Shown here: positions 1 to 11,100 of the stretch, piece by piece
Numbering within the stretch: the stretch's first letter is position 1
Layout: each line of letters opens with the position of its first letter
NCBI GenBank assembly: GCA_903828635.1
Contig: CAIKMY010000092.1
Location: 1 to 42,451, forward strand
Origin: an uncultured Acidobacteriota bacterium
GTDB taxonomy: Bacteria > Acidobacteriota > Blastocatellia > RBC074
Direction of reading: 5' to 3'
DNA length: 42,451 nucleotides
The notes under the pieces: generated by a model
Databases searched by the model: none
The model's input: only the letters and a program-made list of their open reading frames with translations
Told to the model about the DNA's origin: nothing
Position numbers and translations under genes: made by a program

Positions 1-51
1 CAGGTTGTTATTGAGCCGGAATTTACAGTCAGGCGAGTAAGGAAAGAGGGA

Positions 52-2952
52 GTGATGGAGAGGAAGGGGAAGATACTGGTAACAGTGGTGGGAGCAGTAA
101 TGTCCGTGCTGCTGGCGATGTCTGTCTCTGTAGCCGGGCAGAGCGGGCGCGGTCGTCAGCCTGCGGTACCGCCGCCAAAGCCGACACCGCAGCCGCAGGC
201 ACCGGGGGGAGTGGCCACAGTAGCAGAGGGCGGGAAGCTGGCACGGCAGGAGACATCGGGGATCACTTCACGCTATCAGTTGCGCAATGGGCTGACGGTG
301 TTGGTACGTGAGCGGCACGGTGCGCCACTGGTTGCGGTGACAATGGGGGTGAGGGCAGGTTGGGCCAGCGATCCGAAGGGTATGGAGGGGCTGGCAAAAC
401 TGACGCAGCAGGTGATTCTCGAAAGTGCAGGAGGATCGACGGAGCGCGAGGTAGCAAGACTGGGAGGCTCGATACTCTCCGGGGTTGAGGCAGGTTTTTC
501 GTGGGTAACAATCGTCGCTCCGGCGGAGAGTTACGCGGGTGTGGTCGGGAAACTGGCGTCGCTGATGCTCAACCCTGACTTCAGCGATGAAGTGGTCAGC
601 AGATCAGGGCGTATTCTGTGTCTGAGGGAGGCAGAGGATGCGGCGAGGCCGGGAAATGCCGGGTTGCGGGGCATGCTGGCGACCGCCTTTGCCGGATCAG
701 CACTCGGCAACGGAGGACTGATCTCCGAGACGATGGCCGTGACGGCCGAACAGGCAGGGGCATTTTACCGCCAATACTATGAACCATCGCGCAGTATCAT
801 CGTGGTGACGGGCGACATCTTCTCCCTGCCGGCGCTCAACCGTATCCAGCTCGATTTTGGCGGATATACCAGGATGACTGCGGGGGGTGGAGGCAGCAAT
901 GATGGAGTTGCAGCGGAAAAGTTGGCTGAAGGACTGCGTTACGGGAACGGGCGTTCCGGATCCGGGCTGAGCCATGTGGCAATCGGCTACCGTGTAGCGA
1001 CAAACGCAAGGATACCGTCAAAGGAGCAGGCGACACTGCGGCTGATGGCTGCAATTCTTGGTCTTGGCAAAGGTTCACGCCTCTGGCAGGGATTGCGCGA
1101 GGGGGCAGCCTCGCGTGACCGGAAAAGCGTCGCCATCGAGACGAGCGCGGAGTATGCCTCACTGCCGGGCTATGGCCTGCTGCTGGCGCGGCTGGTGGTT
1201 GAGCCCGAAAGGATCGATCGGGCTGAAGCCGAATATTTCCGTGAGATCGAGCGATTTCGTCGTGAGATTGTCAGTGCAGGAGAGATTGACCGTGCGCGAG
1301 CGATGCTCGAAAAGCGTTACTATGACGCGATGGCCAGCTTCGAGAGTGAGGGGCTGGTGCTGGCGCGTGAGCAGTTGCTGAACGGCGACTATCGGACATT
1401 TGATGAATTTCCGGCGCAATTGAGGGAGGTTACGGCAAAGGATGTGCAAGCGGCGGCGGCAAAGTATCTGACCACAGCCGCGATGGTCGTTTATGAGATC
1501 GAGCCGCTCCGGGCGGCGCCGCGAACCTTCACGCCGGAGAAGTACGCCGAGCTGGTGGCGACCTTTGCCCCGGGTGCCGGACAAGCGATCAAGCCGGAGG
1601 ATATCAGACCGGCGACGGTGCTCAAGACCTTTGCGCAGGGGGCAGAGCGCGTCCGCGTTGTCGAGGGGCAGAACGTGATCGTTGCACCGATGCCCCTGCC
1701 GGTCAAGGATTTCTCGGTGCTGCGCGGTCCGCGAGCCTATGTTCGCGAGGACAAATCGCACCCGAAGCTGGCACTGACGATCGTCTTTCAGGGGGGCCGT
1801 CTCGTCGAGGAGAAGACGACCAGCGGAACAACCGAATTGATGTTGCGGAGCATGCTCAAAAGCACGGCAACACGCAAGGCTGACCTGCTCGCCCTCGAAC
1901 TTGAAAGTTATGGTGCCGATCTGAGAATAGTCAACGAGCCGGACTTTTATGGTTTTTCGCTGGAGGTTCTATCGCGAAACGCCGAACCGGCAGCCAAACT
2001 GCTGCTGGAGATCATCGAGAAGCCCTTCTTCGACAAGGAAGAGGTAGCGAAGGAGCGTGAGCTGCTGCTGGCAGATCAGCAACGAGATGGAGAGAGCCCG
2101 GCGTTACTCAGCAGCGAATTGATGCGACTGGCACTCTTCCCGAATCACCCTTACGGGCTGCCGCGACATGGCCTGGCCGAGGTGGTGAAAGCCATCGACG
2201 AGACGAAGCTGGAGGCGTGGCACGAAAAGACGGTTCGCCGCCAGTATCCACTGGTGACGCTGGTCGGGGACACGGACGGGTCGTCGATGGTCTCGCGGAT
2301 CTTCTCGGATGGGCTCAGGCGGGGAGACCTCGACCGAACACTCAAGGTCAATCTGCCGACGCAGTTCCCGCCGGCCCAGGATCGTGTCGCCGAGTCAGGC
2401 GCGCCGATCACCTCACAAACGATCGGCTTCCGCATCCTCAGCCAGTCGCTGACGGGTCAGTACGACCTGCAGGCACTGACAATGCTTGAGCATCTGCTGG
2501 CCTCAGGACGAATGCCTGATGACCTGCGCGAGAAGGGGCTGCTGACAGCATCGATCAGCACAAGAATGGAGCAACGATTGGCAGCGGGACTATTTCAGAC
2601 ACGGCTGACCACCAGACCGGGTGACGAGACGGGTGCGATCGACACCGTGTTGCGCAGCCTCCAGCAACTGGCCGGAAACGACCCGAGCGACGAAGAGTTC
2701 GAATTTGCACGGAATGCGGCAATCGGCCGTTACGCCATCGCCCTGCAGTCACACATCGAACGATCGCTTGAGTATTCACGTGCCGCCTTGTACGGTCGCA
2801 AGCCGGCCGATGTCGAGAGCCAGCCTGAGGCCATGGTCTCGGTCAGAAAGACCGACCTGCGACGAGTCGCCGAGGGTACCTTCAGGAACATCCAGATCGG
2901 GCGTGGCATTGTGCGAGGCCCGCAAACAGTAAACGTCAAAAGCGGCCAATGA
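52..2952 (+). CDS. Secreted/periplasmic M16 (insulinase-like) protein with two tandem M16 units, probably catalytically inactive
   Basis: 966-aa ORF with N-terminal hydrophobic segment and Pro-rich linker. Two M16-like halves (RNGLTVLVRERHGAPLVAVTMGVRAGWASDPKGMEGLAKL... and HPKLALTIVFQGGRLVEEKTTSGTTELMLRSML...), plus FYRQYYEPSRSIIVVTGDI typical of M16. No HxxEH in either half. Confidence 0.85.
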   Translation: MMERKGKILVTVVGAVMSVLLAMSVSVAGQSGRGRQPAVPPPKPTPQPQAPGGVATVAEGGKLARQETSGITSRYQLRNGLTVLVRERHGAPLVAVTMGVRAGWASDPKGMEGLAKLTQQVILESAGGSTEREVARLGGSILSGVEAGFSWVTIVAPAESYAGVVGKLASLMLNPDFSDEVVSRSGRILCLREAEDAARPGNAGLRGMLATAFAGSALGNGGLISETMAVTAEQAGAFYRQYYEPSRSIIVVTGDIFSLPALNRIQLDFGGYTRMTAGGGGSNDGVAAEKLAEGLRYGNGRSGSGLSHVAIGYRVATNARIPSKEQATLRLMAAILGLGKGSRLWQGLREGAASRDRKSVAIETSAEYASLPGYGLLLARLVVEPERIDRAEAEYFREIERFRREIVSAGEIDRARAMLEKRYYDAMASFESEGLVLAREQLLNGDYRTFDEFPAQLREVTAKDVQAAAAKYLTTAAMVVYEIEPLRAAPRTFTPEKYAELVATFAPGAGQAIKPEDIRPATVLKTFAQGAERVRVVEGQNVIVAPMPLPVKDFSVLRGPRAYVREDKSHPKLALTIVFQGGRLVEEKTTSGTTELMLRSMLKSTATRKADLLALELESYGADLRIVNEPDFYGFSLEVLSRNAEPAAKLLLEIIEKPFFDKEEVAKERELLLADQQRDGESPALLSSELMRLALFPNHPYGLPRHGLAEVVKAIDETKLEAWHEKTVRRQYPLVTLVGDTDGSSMVSRIFSDGLRRGDLDRTLKVNLPTQFPPAQDRVAESGAPITSQTIGFRILSQSLTGQYDLQALTMLEHLLASGRMPDDLREKGLLTASISTRMEQRLAAGLFQTRLTTRPGDETGAIDTVLRSLQQLAGNDPSDEEFEFARNAAIGRYAIALQSHIERSLEYSRAALYGRKPADVESQPEAMVSVRKTDLRRVAEGTFRNIQIGRGIVRGPQTVNVKSGQ

Positions 2953-4094
2953 ACGGTGAATTCGACTTCATCGAGCATATCCGCCGTCGGGCACAGAGAC
3001 TGGCGGCTCCGGTCGATCTCATTCGCGGGATTGGCGATGATACGGCCATTCTCGGCCAGCGGACTGGCAAAGAAACACTAATCACGGTTGATCTGCTGGT
3101 CGAAGAGGTCGACTTCAGGCTCGACTATGCAATACCGCGCTGGCTGGGCCACAAATCGCTGGCCGTCAGCCTGAGCGATATCGCCGCGATGGGTGGAAGG
3201 CCGCGGTTTTCGCTGCTGACGCTCGGGATAACGCCACAACTCACCTTTCGCGAGCAGACGGAGAGCATCGCACATTTCTGGGAGGAGTTCTTCGCCGGCT
3301 ATTTTGAGCTTGCCGAACGGCACGGCGTCACCCTCGTTGGAGGTGATATCTCTTCGATGCCGGGCAGACTGACAATCGACTCGATCCTGCTTGGAGAATG
3401 TCATGCGGGTCAGGCGGTGAAACGAAGCGGGGCACGGCCGGGAGATGGGATCTATGTCACCGGCGAGCTCGGCGCTTCGGCGGTCGGGCTGCGGCTCCTC
3501 CTCGAAGGTGCGCGTCCCGGTCAGGAGATGAGCGACTGGCAACGGGCCGCGATTGAGGCTCACCTGCGGCCAATCCCGCGGGTGGAGGCTGGCCGTGATC
3601 TTGGCGAGTCACAGCTGGCTGGCGCCATGATTGACATCAGTGATGGACTGGCCCGGGACCTTGGCCATCTCTGCGAGGAGGGCCGCGTCGCCGCAGTCAT
3701 CACCCGTGACGCGATCCCGGTTTCGCCCTGCCTCTTGCAACTCGATGCCAGCGACGACGAGCGACTCCACCTTGCCATTGCTGGCGGCGAGGATTTTGAG
3801 CTGCTCTTCACCGCTCCTCCCGCGAAAGAGGCCGAAATCGGTGCCGTTGCCACCAGCCATGACCTGAAGATTACCCGTATCGGAGAGATCATCGAGCCAC
3901 GCGATGGTCAGCCGCCATTGCTGCTGCTTGACCGCGGAAAGATGCGCCCGATTGCGCCCCTTGGCTTTGACCATTTCACGATGCCTGATGAGCCTCGCGT
4001 GTGTATGACCATGCCCAGGCTATCAGGAGAAACTGCAACGGCATCCGTATCCAGTGAAAGAGCAACGGAAGCTCCGGATAGAGATGGCGGTTGA
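2949..4094 (+). CDS. thiL: Thiamine-monophosphate kinase
   Basis: IRGIGDDTAILG, LAVSLSDIAAMGGRPRFSLLTLGI, LVGGDISSMPGRLTIDSILLGE and MIDISDGLARDLGHLC are ThiL signatures. ATGA overlap with the upstream stop. Confidence 0.93.
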   Translation: MNGEFDFIEHIRRRAQRLAAPVDLIRGIGDDTAILGQRTGKETLITVDLLVEEVDFRLDYAIPRWLGHKSLAVSLSDIAAMGGRPRFSLLTLGITPQLTFREQTESIAHFWEEFFAGYFELAERHGVTLVGGDISSMPGRLTIDSILLGECHAGQAVKRSGARPGDGIYVTGELGASAVGLRLLLEGARPGQEMSDWQRAAIEAHLRPIPRVEAGRDLGESQLAGAMIDISDGLARDLGHLCEEGRVAAVITRDAIPVSPCLLQLDASDDERLHLAIAGGEDFELLFTAPPAKEAEIGAVATSHDLKITRIGEIIEPRDGQPPLLLLDRGKMRPIAPLGFDHFTMPDEPRVCMTMPRLSGETATASVSSERATEAPDRDGG

Positions 4095-4356
4095 CCAGCA
4101 TATGAATGTTGGCCGGATAGACTGCCAGCAGCAGGAGAATCACCCCCCATGCTGCCAGCCGGCGATAGCGTGGTAAAAGCAGCAGCAGCCCGAGAATAAA
4201 TTCGATCGCTCCAGCCATCAGGTGCAATGCCGACGGCCACGGAAGGTATGGCGGCATGATCCGCAAATAGAAATCGGGATTGATGAAGTGATTGACCCCG
4301 GCGGTCACATAGAACATGGCCTGAAAATATAGCAGAATCTTTTTGACTGTCGTCAT
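3976..4356 (-). CDS. DoxX-like small membrane protein
   Basis: 126 aa, four hydrophobic segments, FYVTAGVNHFINPDFYLRIMPPYLPWPSALHLMAGAIEFILGLLLLLPRYRRLAAWGVILLLLAVYPANIHM is typical of the DoxX-like family. Confidence 0.85.
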   Translation of the reverse strand: MTTVKKILLYFQAMFYVTAGVNHFINPDFYLRIMPPYLPWPSALHLMAGAIEFILGLLLLLPRYRRLAAWGVILLLLAVYPANIHMLVNRHLYPELPLLFHWIRMPLQFLLIAWAWSYTREAHQAS

Positions 4357-4409
4357 TCCGGGTATCCCCCTGTCTCACGAATTAAAGCGAATCGAAACCC
4401 GAATCCGGG

Positions 4410-5051
4410 TCAGTTGATCAGGCCATTACGAAAAGCAAAGCGCACCAGTTCACCGACGCTGTGGAGATTGAGCTTCTCCATGATGCGGCCGCGATGAGAG
4501 TCGACGGTATAGGTGCTGATATCGAGCGTCAGGGCAATCTCCTTGTTGGTTCGCCCCTCGGCGATCATCTGCAACACCTCGCGTTCGCGGGTTGTCAGCA
4601 TGTCGATGGGATCGGTGACGTGCTTACGATAGTCGCTGAGCACGGCATCAGAAACCTCCGGGCTGAGATATCCTTGTCCGGCAGCGAGGGCACGCACGGC
4701 GAAGAGCAGGTCTTTATCTCCAGCCTCTTTCAGCAGATAACCGCTGGCCCCGGCACGCAGAATTTCACGAACATAGACCGAATCGCGATGCATGCTCAGG
4801 GCAAGGATGCGGGTGCGCGGCGAGATGGCCAGCAACCGTCGTGTCGCCTCGATACCGTTGAGTTCCGGCATCGAGACATCCATCAGCACGACATCGGGCT
4901 GCAACTGCTCGGCGAGGGTAATAACCTCACGGCCATTGGCCGCTTCACCAATGACACTGAGATCGGGCTCGGCGGCAAGAATCATGCGAAATCCCTGACG
5001 AACGACCGCATGATCGTCGGCAATCAGAATGGTCGTACTTTTTCGCGACAC
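4410..5051 (-). CDS. NarL/LuxR-family response regulator
   Basis: TTILIADDHAVVRQGFRMILAAEPDLSVIGEAANG receiver and LTTREREVLQMIAEGRTNKEIALTLDISTYTVDSHRGRIMEKL HTH. GTG start at 5051 chosen (ORF extends to 5186), 4 nt after the kinase stop. Confidence 0.92.
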   Translation of the reverse strand: MSRKSTTILIADDHAVVRQGFRMILAAEPDLSVIGEAANGREVITLAEQLQPDVVLMDVSMPELNGIEATRRLLAISPRTRILALSMHRDSVYVREILRAGASGYLLKEAGDKDLLFAVRALAAGQGYLSPEVSDAVLSDYRKHVTDPIDMLTTREREVLQMIAEGRTNKEIALTLDISTYTVDSHRGRIMEKLNLHSVGELVRFAFRNGLIN

Positions 5052-5055
5052 GGCA

Positions 5056-6366
5056 CTACTCCTCGCCCGGCGGGCTCTCCTCGTGCGGCGGCCTCGCGGG
5101 CACGCGAATGGCGACACGGACTCCGCCGGATGCCTGAACGGTTTCAATATTTGAGATGCTGAAAACACCGCCAAGCTGCTCGGCACGAGCCCGCATACCG
5201 GTCAGTCCCAATCCGGGAGCACGTCCGGGAACCACGGGCCCCGATTGCTTCCTCGGCAAACCGCTGCCGTTGTCGGTGATCGTCAGCATAATTTCGCCAC
5301 CAACTTGTTCAAGCTCAAGGCGAATGCGGGTCGCGCCGGCATTCCTCGCCACATTGGTCAGCGCCTCCTGTGTAATCCGGTAGAGATGGGTCTCGACATC
5401 ATCTTCGAGACGGCCAACGTCCTGAAAATCGGTCTCAACCTGAATTCGTGTCCGCTCTTCGAATCGCTCGGCAAGCCAGCGCAGAGCTGCCGGCAGCCCG
5501 AAATCATCAAGAATCACCGGACGCAGCAACTGGGATAATTCACGCACATTGCCGATGGCCTCGTCAAGAAGGCTCAGGCAGGCGCCACGGCGCACCTGAA
5601 GTTCGTGTGGCTGCACAATGGAGATCGTGGCCTTGAGTGCTGTCAGTGACTGACCAAGTTCGTCGTGCAGCTCGTGTGAGAAGCGACGTGCTGCCTCTTC
5701 CTGCCCCTGAATCAGATGCCACGAGACGCGGTTGATCTCCGTTGCCTGCCAGGCAATTCGACGCATCGACTGGAGGGTGAAGCGGATGGTGACCACCGCA
5801 CAGGCCAGCGAGATCAAAATTGCGCCAATCAGCAGGCTGCCTGTTTCACTTGCCAACCGGGTCGAGGCCTCTTCAATGCTCACTCCACCGGCAGCGGCAC
5901 CAAGGGCATCGAGCTTCAGCGCCTCATCGATCAGCCGGATGAAGTCATCGTAACGCTGCTCGACAAGTGTCAGAGCCACTTTCCGACTCATCGCCTGTTT
6001 TATCGTCGAAGAATAGGCTGCTCCGGCCTGATTCAACTGATCCCAGATCGGACTGGGCAGAACCCGTCCCCCCTCCCGCGTCAGTTCCGGCAGGATACCC
6101 TCAAACTCTCGCAGTCGCTCATCGATGCGGCCAAAATCGGAGCGTGCGACGATCAGCAGCAGCGTGCTGGCACGATGCTGCTCAAGTTCGAGCCTTTCGA
6201 TCAGCTTGACGGCAAAGAGATGATCACCGACGAGGATGTTTGCCTGGCGGCGAATCTCCTCCGCCTGGCGTAGTCCGAGCCATGCGAGTACCGCGAGGAT
6301 GACAATCACCAGCGTGAAACCGGCGGTCAGAATCCACAATGAGCGATTGGCAGTTTTATATGGCAC
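5056..6366 (-). CDS. Sensor histidine kinase, NarX/HisKA_3 type
   Basis: N-terminal TM, periplasmic region, second TM, RRFSHELHDELGQSLTALKATI HisKA_3 box, HATPase motifs ITDNGSGLP and GLGLTGMRARAEQLGG. GTG start. Confidence 0.92.
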   Translation of the reverse strand: MPYKTANRSLWILTAGFTLVIVILAVLAWLGLRQAEEIRRQANILVGDHLFAVKLIERLELEQHRASTLLLIVARSDFGRIDERLREFEGILPELTREGGRVLPSPIWDQLNQAGAAYSSTIKQAMSRKVALTLVEQRYDDFIRLIDEALKLDALGAAAGGVSIEEASTRLASETGSLLIGAILISLACAVVTIRFTLQSMRRIAWQATEINRVSWHLIQGQEEAARRFSHELHDELGQSLTALKATISIVQPHELQVRRGACLSLLDEAIGNVRELSQLLRPVILDDFGLPAALRWLAERFEERTRIQVETDFQDVGRLEDDVETHLYRITQEALTNVARNAGATRIRLELEQVGGEIMLTITDNGSGLPRKQSGPVVPGRAPGLGLTGMRARAEQLGGVFSISNIETVQASGGVRVAIRVPARPPHEESPPGEE

Positions 6367-6487
6367 CCATCCCCCCCAAATTGGTCAGCAAACATCCCCG
6401 ATCGGGGGGATATCGTCACCAGCGACGATCGCATAATCTGCAACGCGACTGAGCAACAATGGTGTCAATGATCGCTCGATACTGTCA

Positions 6488-8095
6488 ATGGGGAAATTAA
6501 CGATGAACGCATCCTCCGCAAAAACATGGAAGACCGACATGGGCTCGGGTTTTCTGGTATTTCTGATTGCTCTTCCACTCTGTCTTGGCATCTCGATGGC
6601 GAGTGGATTTCCGCCGGTAGCAGGAATTCTGACGGCGATCGTCGGCGGCATGATCACAAAATTCATTGGAAGCGCACGGCTGACGATCAAAGGGCCGGCA
6701 GCAGGGCTGATCGTCATCGCCCTTGGTGCAGTGACGGAGCTGAGCAACGGGGATCCTGTCGGCGGATATCGACGCGCACTGGCGGTCGGGGTGGTTGCCG
6801 GGGTGCTGCAGATCCTGCTGGCGCTCGGACGCACGGGGGTGGTTGGTGAGTTGATGCCATCGGCGGTGGTTCACGGCATGCTGGCAGCCATCGGCGTGAT
6901 CATCATCTCGAAGCAGACCCACACGCTGTTGGGGGTGACGCCAGAGGGCAAGGAACCACTCCACCTGCTGGCGGAGATCCCGCACAGCCTCACCCGACTC
7001 AATCCGGAAGTCTTTGTCATCGGGCTGGTATCACTGATTGTTCTCTTCGGGCTGCCTCTGATCAAACAGAAGTGGGCACGCAAGGTGCCGGGGCCGATGA
7101 TCGTCCTCGCGCTGGCAGTACCGCTCGGGTTTATCTTTGATCTGCGCGACGAGCATAACTATTCGCTGCTCGGCCACATCTATCACCTTGGTCCGAAACT
7201 GCTCATCCGCCTGCCGGGATCGCTGCTCGGCGCGCTCTCGTTCCCGGATTTCTCGCAGATACTCAGTCCGGTGTCGATCAAATACATCATTATGTTTACG
7301 CTGGTGGGATCGATCGAATCCCTGCTGAGCGTGACCGCGGTCGATTCACTTGATCCCGAGAAGCAGACGAGCGACCTCAATCGTGACCTCCTTGCGGTCG
7401 GAGTTGGCAACACGATCGCCGCAGCGATTGGCGGACTGCCAATGATCTCGGAGATCGTCCGCAGCAAAGCCAATATCGACAATGGTGCGAAGAGCGCCTG
7501 GTCAAATTTCTTTCACGGTACATTCCTGCTGCTCTCGGTGGCGCTGATCCCCGGGCTGCTGCAACAGATCCCGCTGGCGGCACTGGCGGCGATGCTGATC
7601 TACACTGGTCTGCGCCTGGCGTCACCAAGCGAATTCAAACACGTCTACCACGTCGGGCCGGAGCAGTTGCTGATCTTCGTGACGACAATGATGGTAACCC
7701 TGATGACCGATCTGCTGGTCGGCGTCGGAATCGGGCTGGTACTCAAAATCGTGCTTCATCTGGTCAATGGTGCTCCGCTGAAGAGCCTCTTCCGCAGCAT
7801 CATCGAAGAGAAACAGGAGGGCGACACGCTGACACTCGAGGTGCGTGACGCGGCGATCTTCACCAATTTCCTCGGACTGAGCAATCGTCTGAAGTCACTG
7901 GATGCCTCGGTTCGCCGGGTGGTGATCGATTTCGAGAATGCGTTGGTCGTCGATCACACAGTGCTCAACAAGCTGTCAGGGTTGTCAGGACGTTGGACGG
8001 ATCGTGAAATGGTGCTGGTCGGACTCGACAATCACAAGCCATTTTCGAATCACGATCTGGCAGCGCGGAAGCGTTCCCGTCAGGGAGCAGCTTAA
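6488..8095 (+). CDS. SulP-family inorganic anion transporter with C-terminal STAS-like region
   Basis: GSGFLVFLIALPLCLGISMASGFPPVAGILTAIVGGMI and GLPMISEIVRSKANIDNGAKSAWSNFFHGTFLL are SulP core motifs. C-terminal VRRVVIDFENALVVDHTVLNKL is STAS-like. Alternative start ATG 6503. Confidence 0.92.
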   Translation: MGKLTMNASSAKTWKTDMGSGFLVFLIALPLCLGISMASGFPPVAGILTAIVGGMITKFIGSARLTIKGPAAGLIVIALGAVTELSNGDPVGGYRRALAVGVVAGVLQILLALGRTGVVGELMPSAVVHGMLAAIGVIIISKQTHTLLGVTPEGKEPLHLLAEIPHSLTRLNPEVFVIGLVSLIVLFGLPLIKQKWARKVPGPMIVLALAVPLGFIFDLRDEHNYSLLGHIYHLGPKLLIRLPGSLLGALSFPDFSQILSPVSIKYIIMFTLVGSIESLLSVTAVDSLDPEKQTSDLNRDLLAVGVGNTIAAAIGGLPMISEIVRSKANIDNGAKSAWSNFFHGTFLLLSVALIPGLLQQIPLAALAAMLIYTGLRLASPSEFKHVYHVGPEQLLIFVTTMMVTLMTDLLVGVGIGLVLKIVLHLVNGAPLKSLFRSIIEEKQEGDTLTLEVRDAAIFTNFLGLSNRLKSLDASVRRVVIDFENALVVDHTVLNKLSGLSGRWTDREMVLVGLDNHKPFSNHDLAARKRSRQGAA

Positions 8096-8112
8096 CAGGA
8101 GTCTGTTGAACA

Positions 8113-11100
8113 ATGGCACACTCAAAGCATCAGGAGACGGGCACGACTCCGGCCGAGCGGCTGGGCCAGGTGCTGTCGCACGCAGCACACCTGCTGCCGG
8201 CTCAGGGCCCGATCGGTGTCTTTATTCATCACAACACCCTGCACGCCTTCCAGCACCTGCCATTTGAGCAGGCAGTGGTCGAGGCGGGCAGGATCTTTGG
8301 GGCCGAGCCATTCCTGACCGAGGCCCGCTATCGTGACGAGATTCGCCGCGGAAGGATCCTGCCTGGTGATATCGACGAGGTGCTCGGCGAAGAGAAGGAC
8401 CTGACCATCTGGCCACGGACACTCAGCCGACAGGGGCTGCGGCGAACCCTGCTCAGGCAGGGGCTGCGCAGATTTACCGCCGACAACATCGAGTGGATGA
8501 TTGAAGAAGAGGGATTGCTCGACCGGCTGCGTGACGATCTGGAGCCGGCTGCCCGTGAATCAATACTTGGAGTTGCATCGACAGGCAGCACGGACGCCGG
8601 CAACGAACTGACAGCCGGAGAGAGTGAGCGGCAGGCAGCACGGGCGCTCTTTGCGGCCTGCTATCGCCGGCTTCCACTCTCGGAGTCGCCGGAGGCGCCG
8701 CGGCCGGAGCGACCGCGAGATGCGATTCTGACGGCTGGTGGCGAAGACATTGATGAGGAGATCAATGCCCTGCTCATCCGGCTCTGCGCCGTCTTCCTCG
8801 ATCAGGGACAGGCCTACTGGCCAATGCCTCAACGCAGGAGTGGTTTTTATCAGGCGGTTCGCAGCCTCTTTGGAACGGCGGGGATCTTTGCGCTCATGCC
8901 GGATCGTCGCCATTTCAAAGGGCTTGGTGCGCAGTTCCAGCGTCAGGCCAATGACAGAATGACCGCCAGCGAGGTGGTGCTGTCAATCCTCGACAAGTTT
9001 GGAGTTGCGGAAGCGGACTGGGAAAGTTTTCTGACAGCCGAACTGTTATCGCTGCCCGGCTGGGCAGGTCTGATGAGTCAGCTTGAGAGCAATCCGGCGC
9101 TCGCGCCTCATGAGCCTCTTCCGGCGTCACTTCTCGACTATCTGGCGGTGCGATTAACGCTGATGGAGACAGCCGCCGCCAATGCCTGGCGCATGAGCGG
9201 CCAGACCGGCGAAGTCGCGAGTTCGTGGAGAAGAGTGGTCGCACCAAAGTCGTTACCATCGGAAGCCGCGCACATGGCCGAGGTTGCCCGCCTTTATGAT
9301 GCCGCACAAATGCTCGGGATCTCAGCGGGTGAGCTCAGTTCACTGAGCGAGGTGGAGTTTCAGCGGCTGATGGCGGAACTGACAATCTTTGACGAAAACG
9401 AACGGCGCCGCCTGCTGCATCTCGCCTACGAGCGTCGCCATGAAAAGGAGATCCTCGCGCCAATCAATCATCACCGGCAGGCGATCAATCCGTCGAGGAG
9501 CGCGGAGCGACCGCGGGCTCAGGTCTTCTTCTGCATCGACGAACGCGAGGAGTCGATGCGACGGGCACTGGAAGAGTGTGCCCCCGAGGTCGAGACGCTG
9601 GGCGCCGCCGGATTCTTCGGGGTAGCGGTCAATTACAAGGGCATCGATGATGCGCACGGCGTGGCGCTCTGCCCGGTAGTGGTCACACCACAGCATGCGA
9701 TCATCGAGAAGCCGGCTGCGAATGAAGCCCATCTGCATGAAAAACGGCAGCGGCGGCGCCGGCTCTGGGCAGATCTGACTCACGCCAGCTTCATTGGCTC
9801 ACGCACGCTGATTCGCGGATGGATCGGCACAACCGGGCTGGGCATTGCCTCACTCTTTCCACTGGTCATGCGGGTGCTGGCTCCGCGAAGAGCGGGAGAG
9901 ATCTACCGCTGGCTCGGGAAGAGGTTCCTGCCTGATCCGCGCACCGAACTGACGCTGATGCGCAACGACCAGTCAGAACAGGCGGCAGTGACCGATCAGT
10001 TACTCCTCGGATTCACCATCTGCGAGAAGGCAGAGCGTGTCGCCTCAGTGCTGCGTCCGGCTGGTGCGATTCGCAATCTTGCACGCCTTGTCGTCATTCT
10101 CGGACACGGATCGACGAGCCTCAACAATCCGCACGAATCGGCTCACGATTGCGGTGCCTGCGGCGGCAGGCGGGGTGGTCCGAATGCCCGGCTTTTCGCG
10201 GCAATGGCCAATAATCCCAATGTTCGTCGGCAATTGCGTGATATGGGGAGCGACATCCCCGAGGATACCTGGTTTCTTGGAGGCTATCACGACACCTGCA
10301 ATGACGATGTGATCTTCTTCGACGAGCAGCTGGCACCAGCCAGCCACGCCGAAGACCTGAGATTCGCGCGCACGGTCTTGGACGCAGCCCGTGCAGCGAA
10401 TGCGCTTGAACGCTCACGCCGCTTTGAAGCGGCGTGGGCGGACAAGTCGCCCGCAGCGGCGCTTCGCCACGTGCAGGAGCGTGCCGAGCATCTTGCCGAA
10501 CCGCGTCCCGAGTATGGCCACGCGACCAACGCCGTAACGATCGTCGGTCGTCGCCAGATGACAACCGGACTCTTTCTTGACCGGCGAGCATTTCTCATCT
10601 CCTACGACCCGACAACCGACGCTGACGGGCGGTCACTGGCAGCACTGCTTGGAGCCGCAGGTCCGGTCTGTGCCGGGATCAACCTTGAGTATTATTTCTC
10701 CTACGTCGACAACGAACGCTACGGATGTGGAACCAAGCTGCCCCACAACGTCACCGGACTGGTTGGCGTCATGAATGGTCACGCCAGCGATCTGCGCACC
10801 GGGCTGCCCTGGCAAATGGTCGAGGTCCACGAGCCGGTACGGCTCCTGCTGATCGTTGAAAACACCCCGGAAAAGACTCTCGCCGCCGCCTTCCAGAGCC
10901 CGGTTGTCCGTGAATTGATCGAGAAGCGCTGGATTCGCCTGGTCACGATCGATCCTGTGGATGGCACAATTCACGTTTACAGGTCTGGCAAGAATGGCGA
11001 AGACGCCCGGTTTGAGCCCTTTACCGAAACGGTTGAGAGGCTGCCGGAGTTTAACAGCTCGCCGGAATGGTACCTCGGTAAGCTTGAACACCTGCCGATC

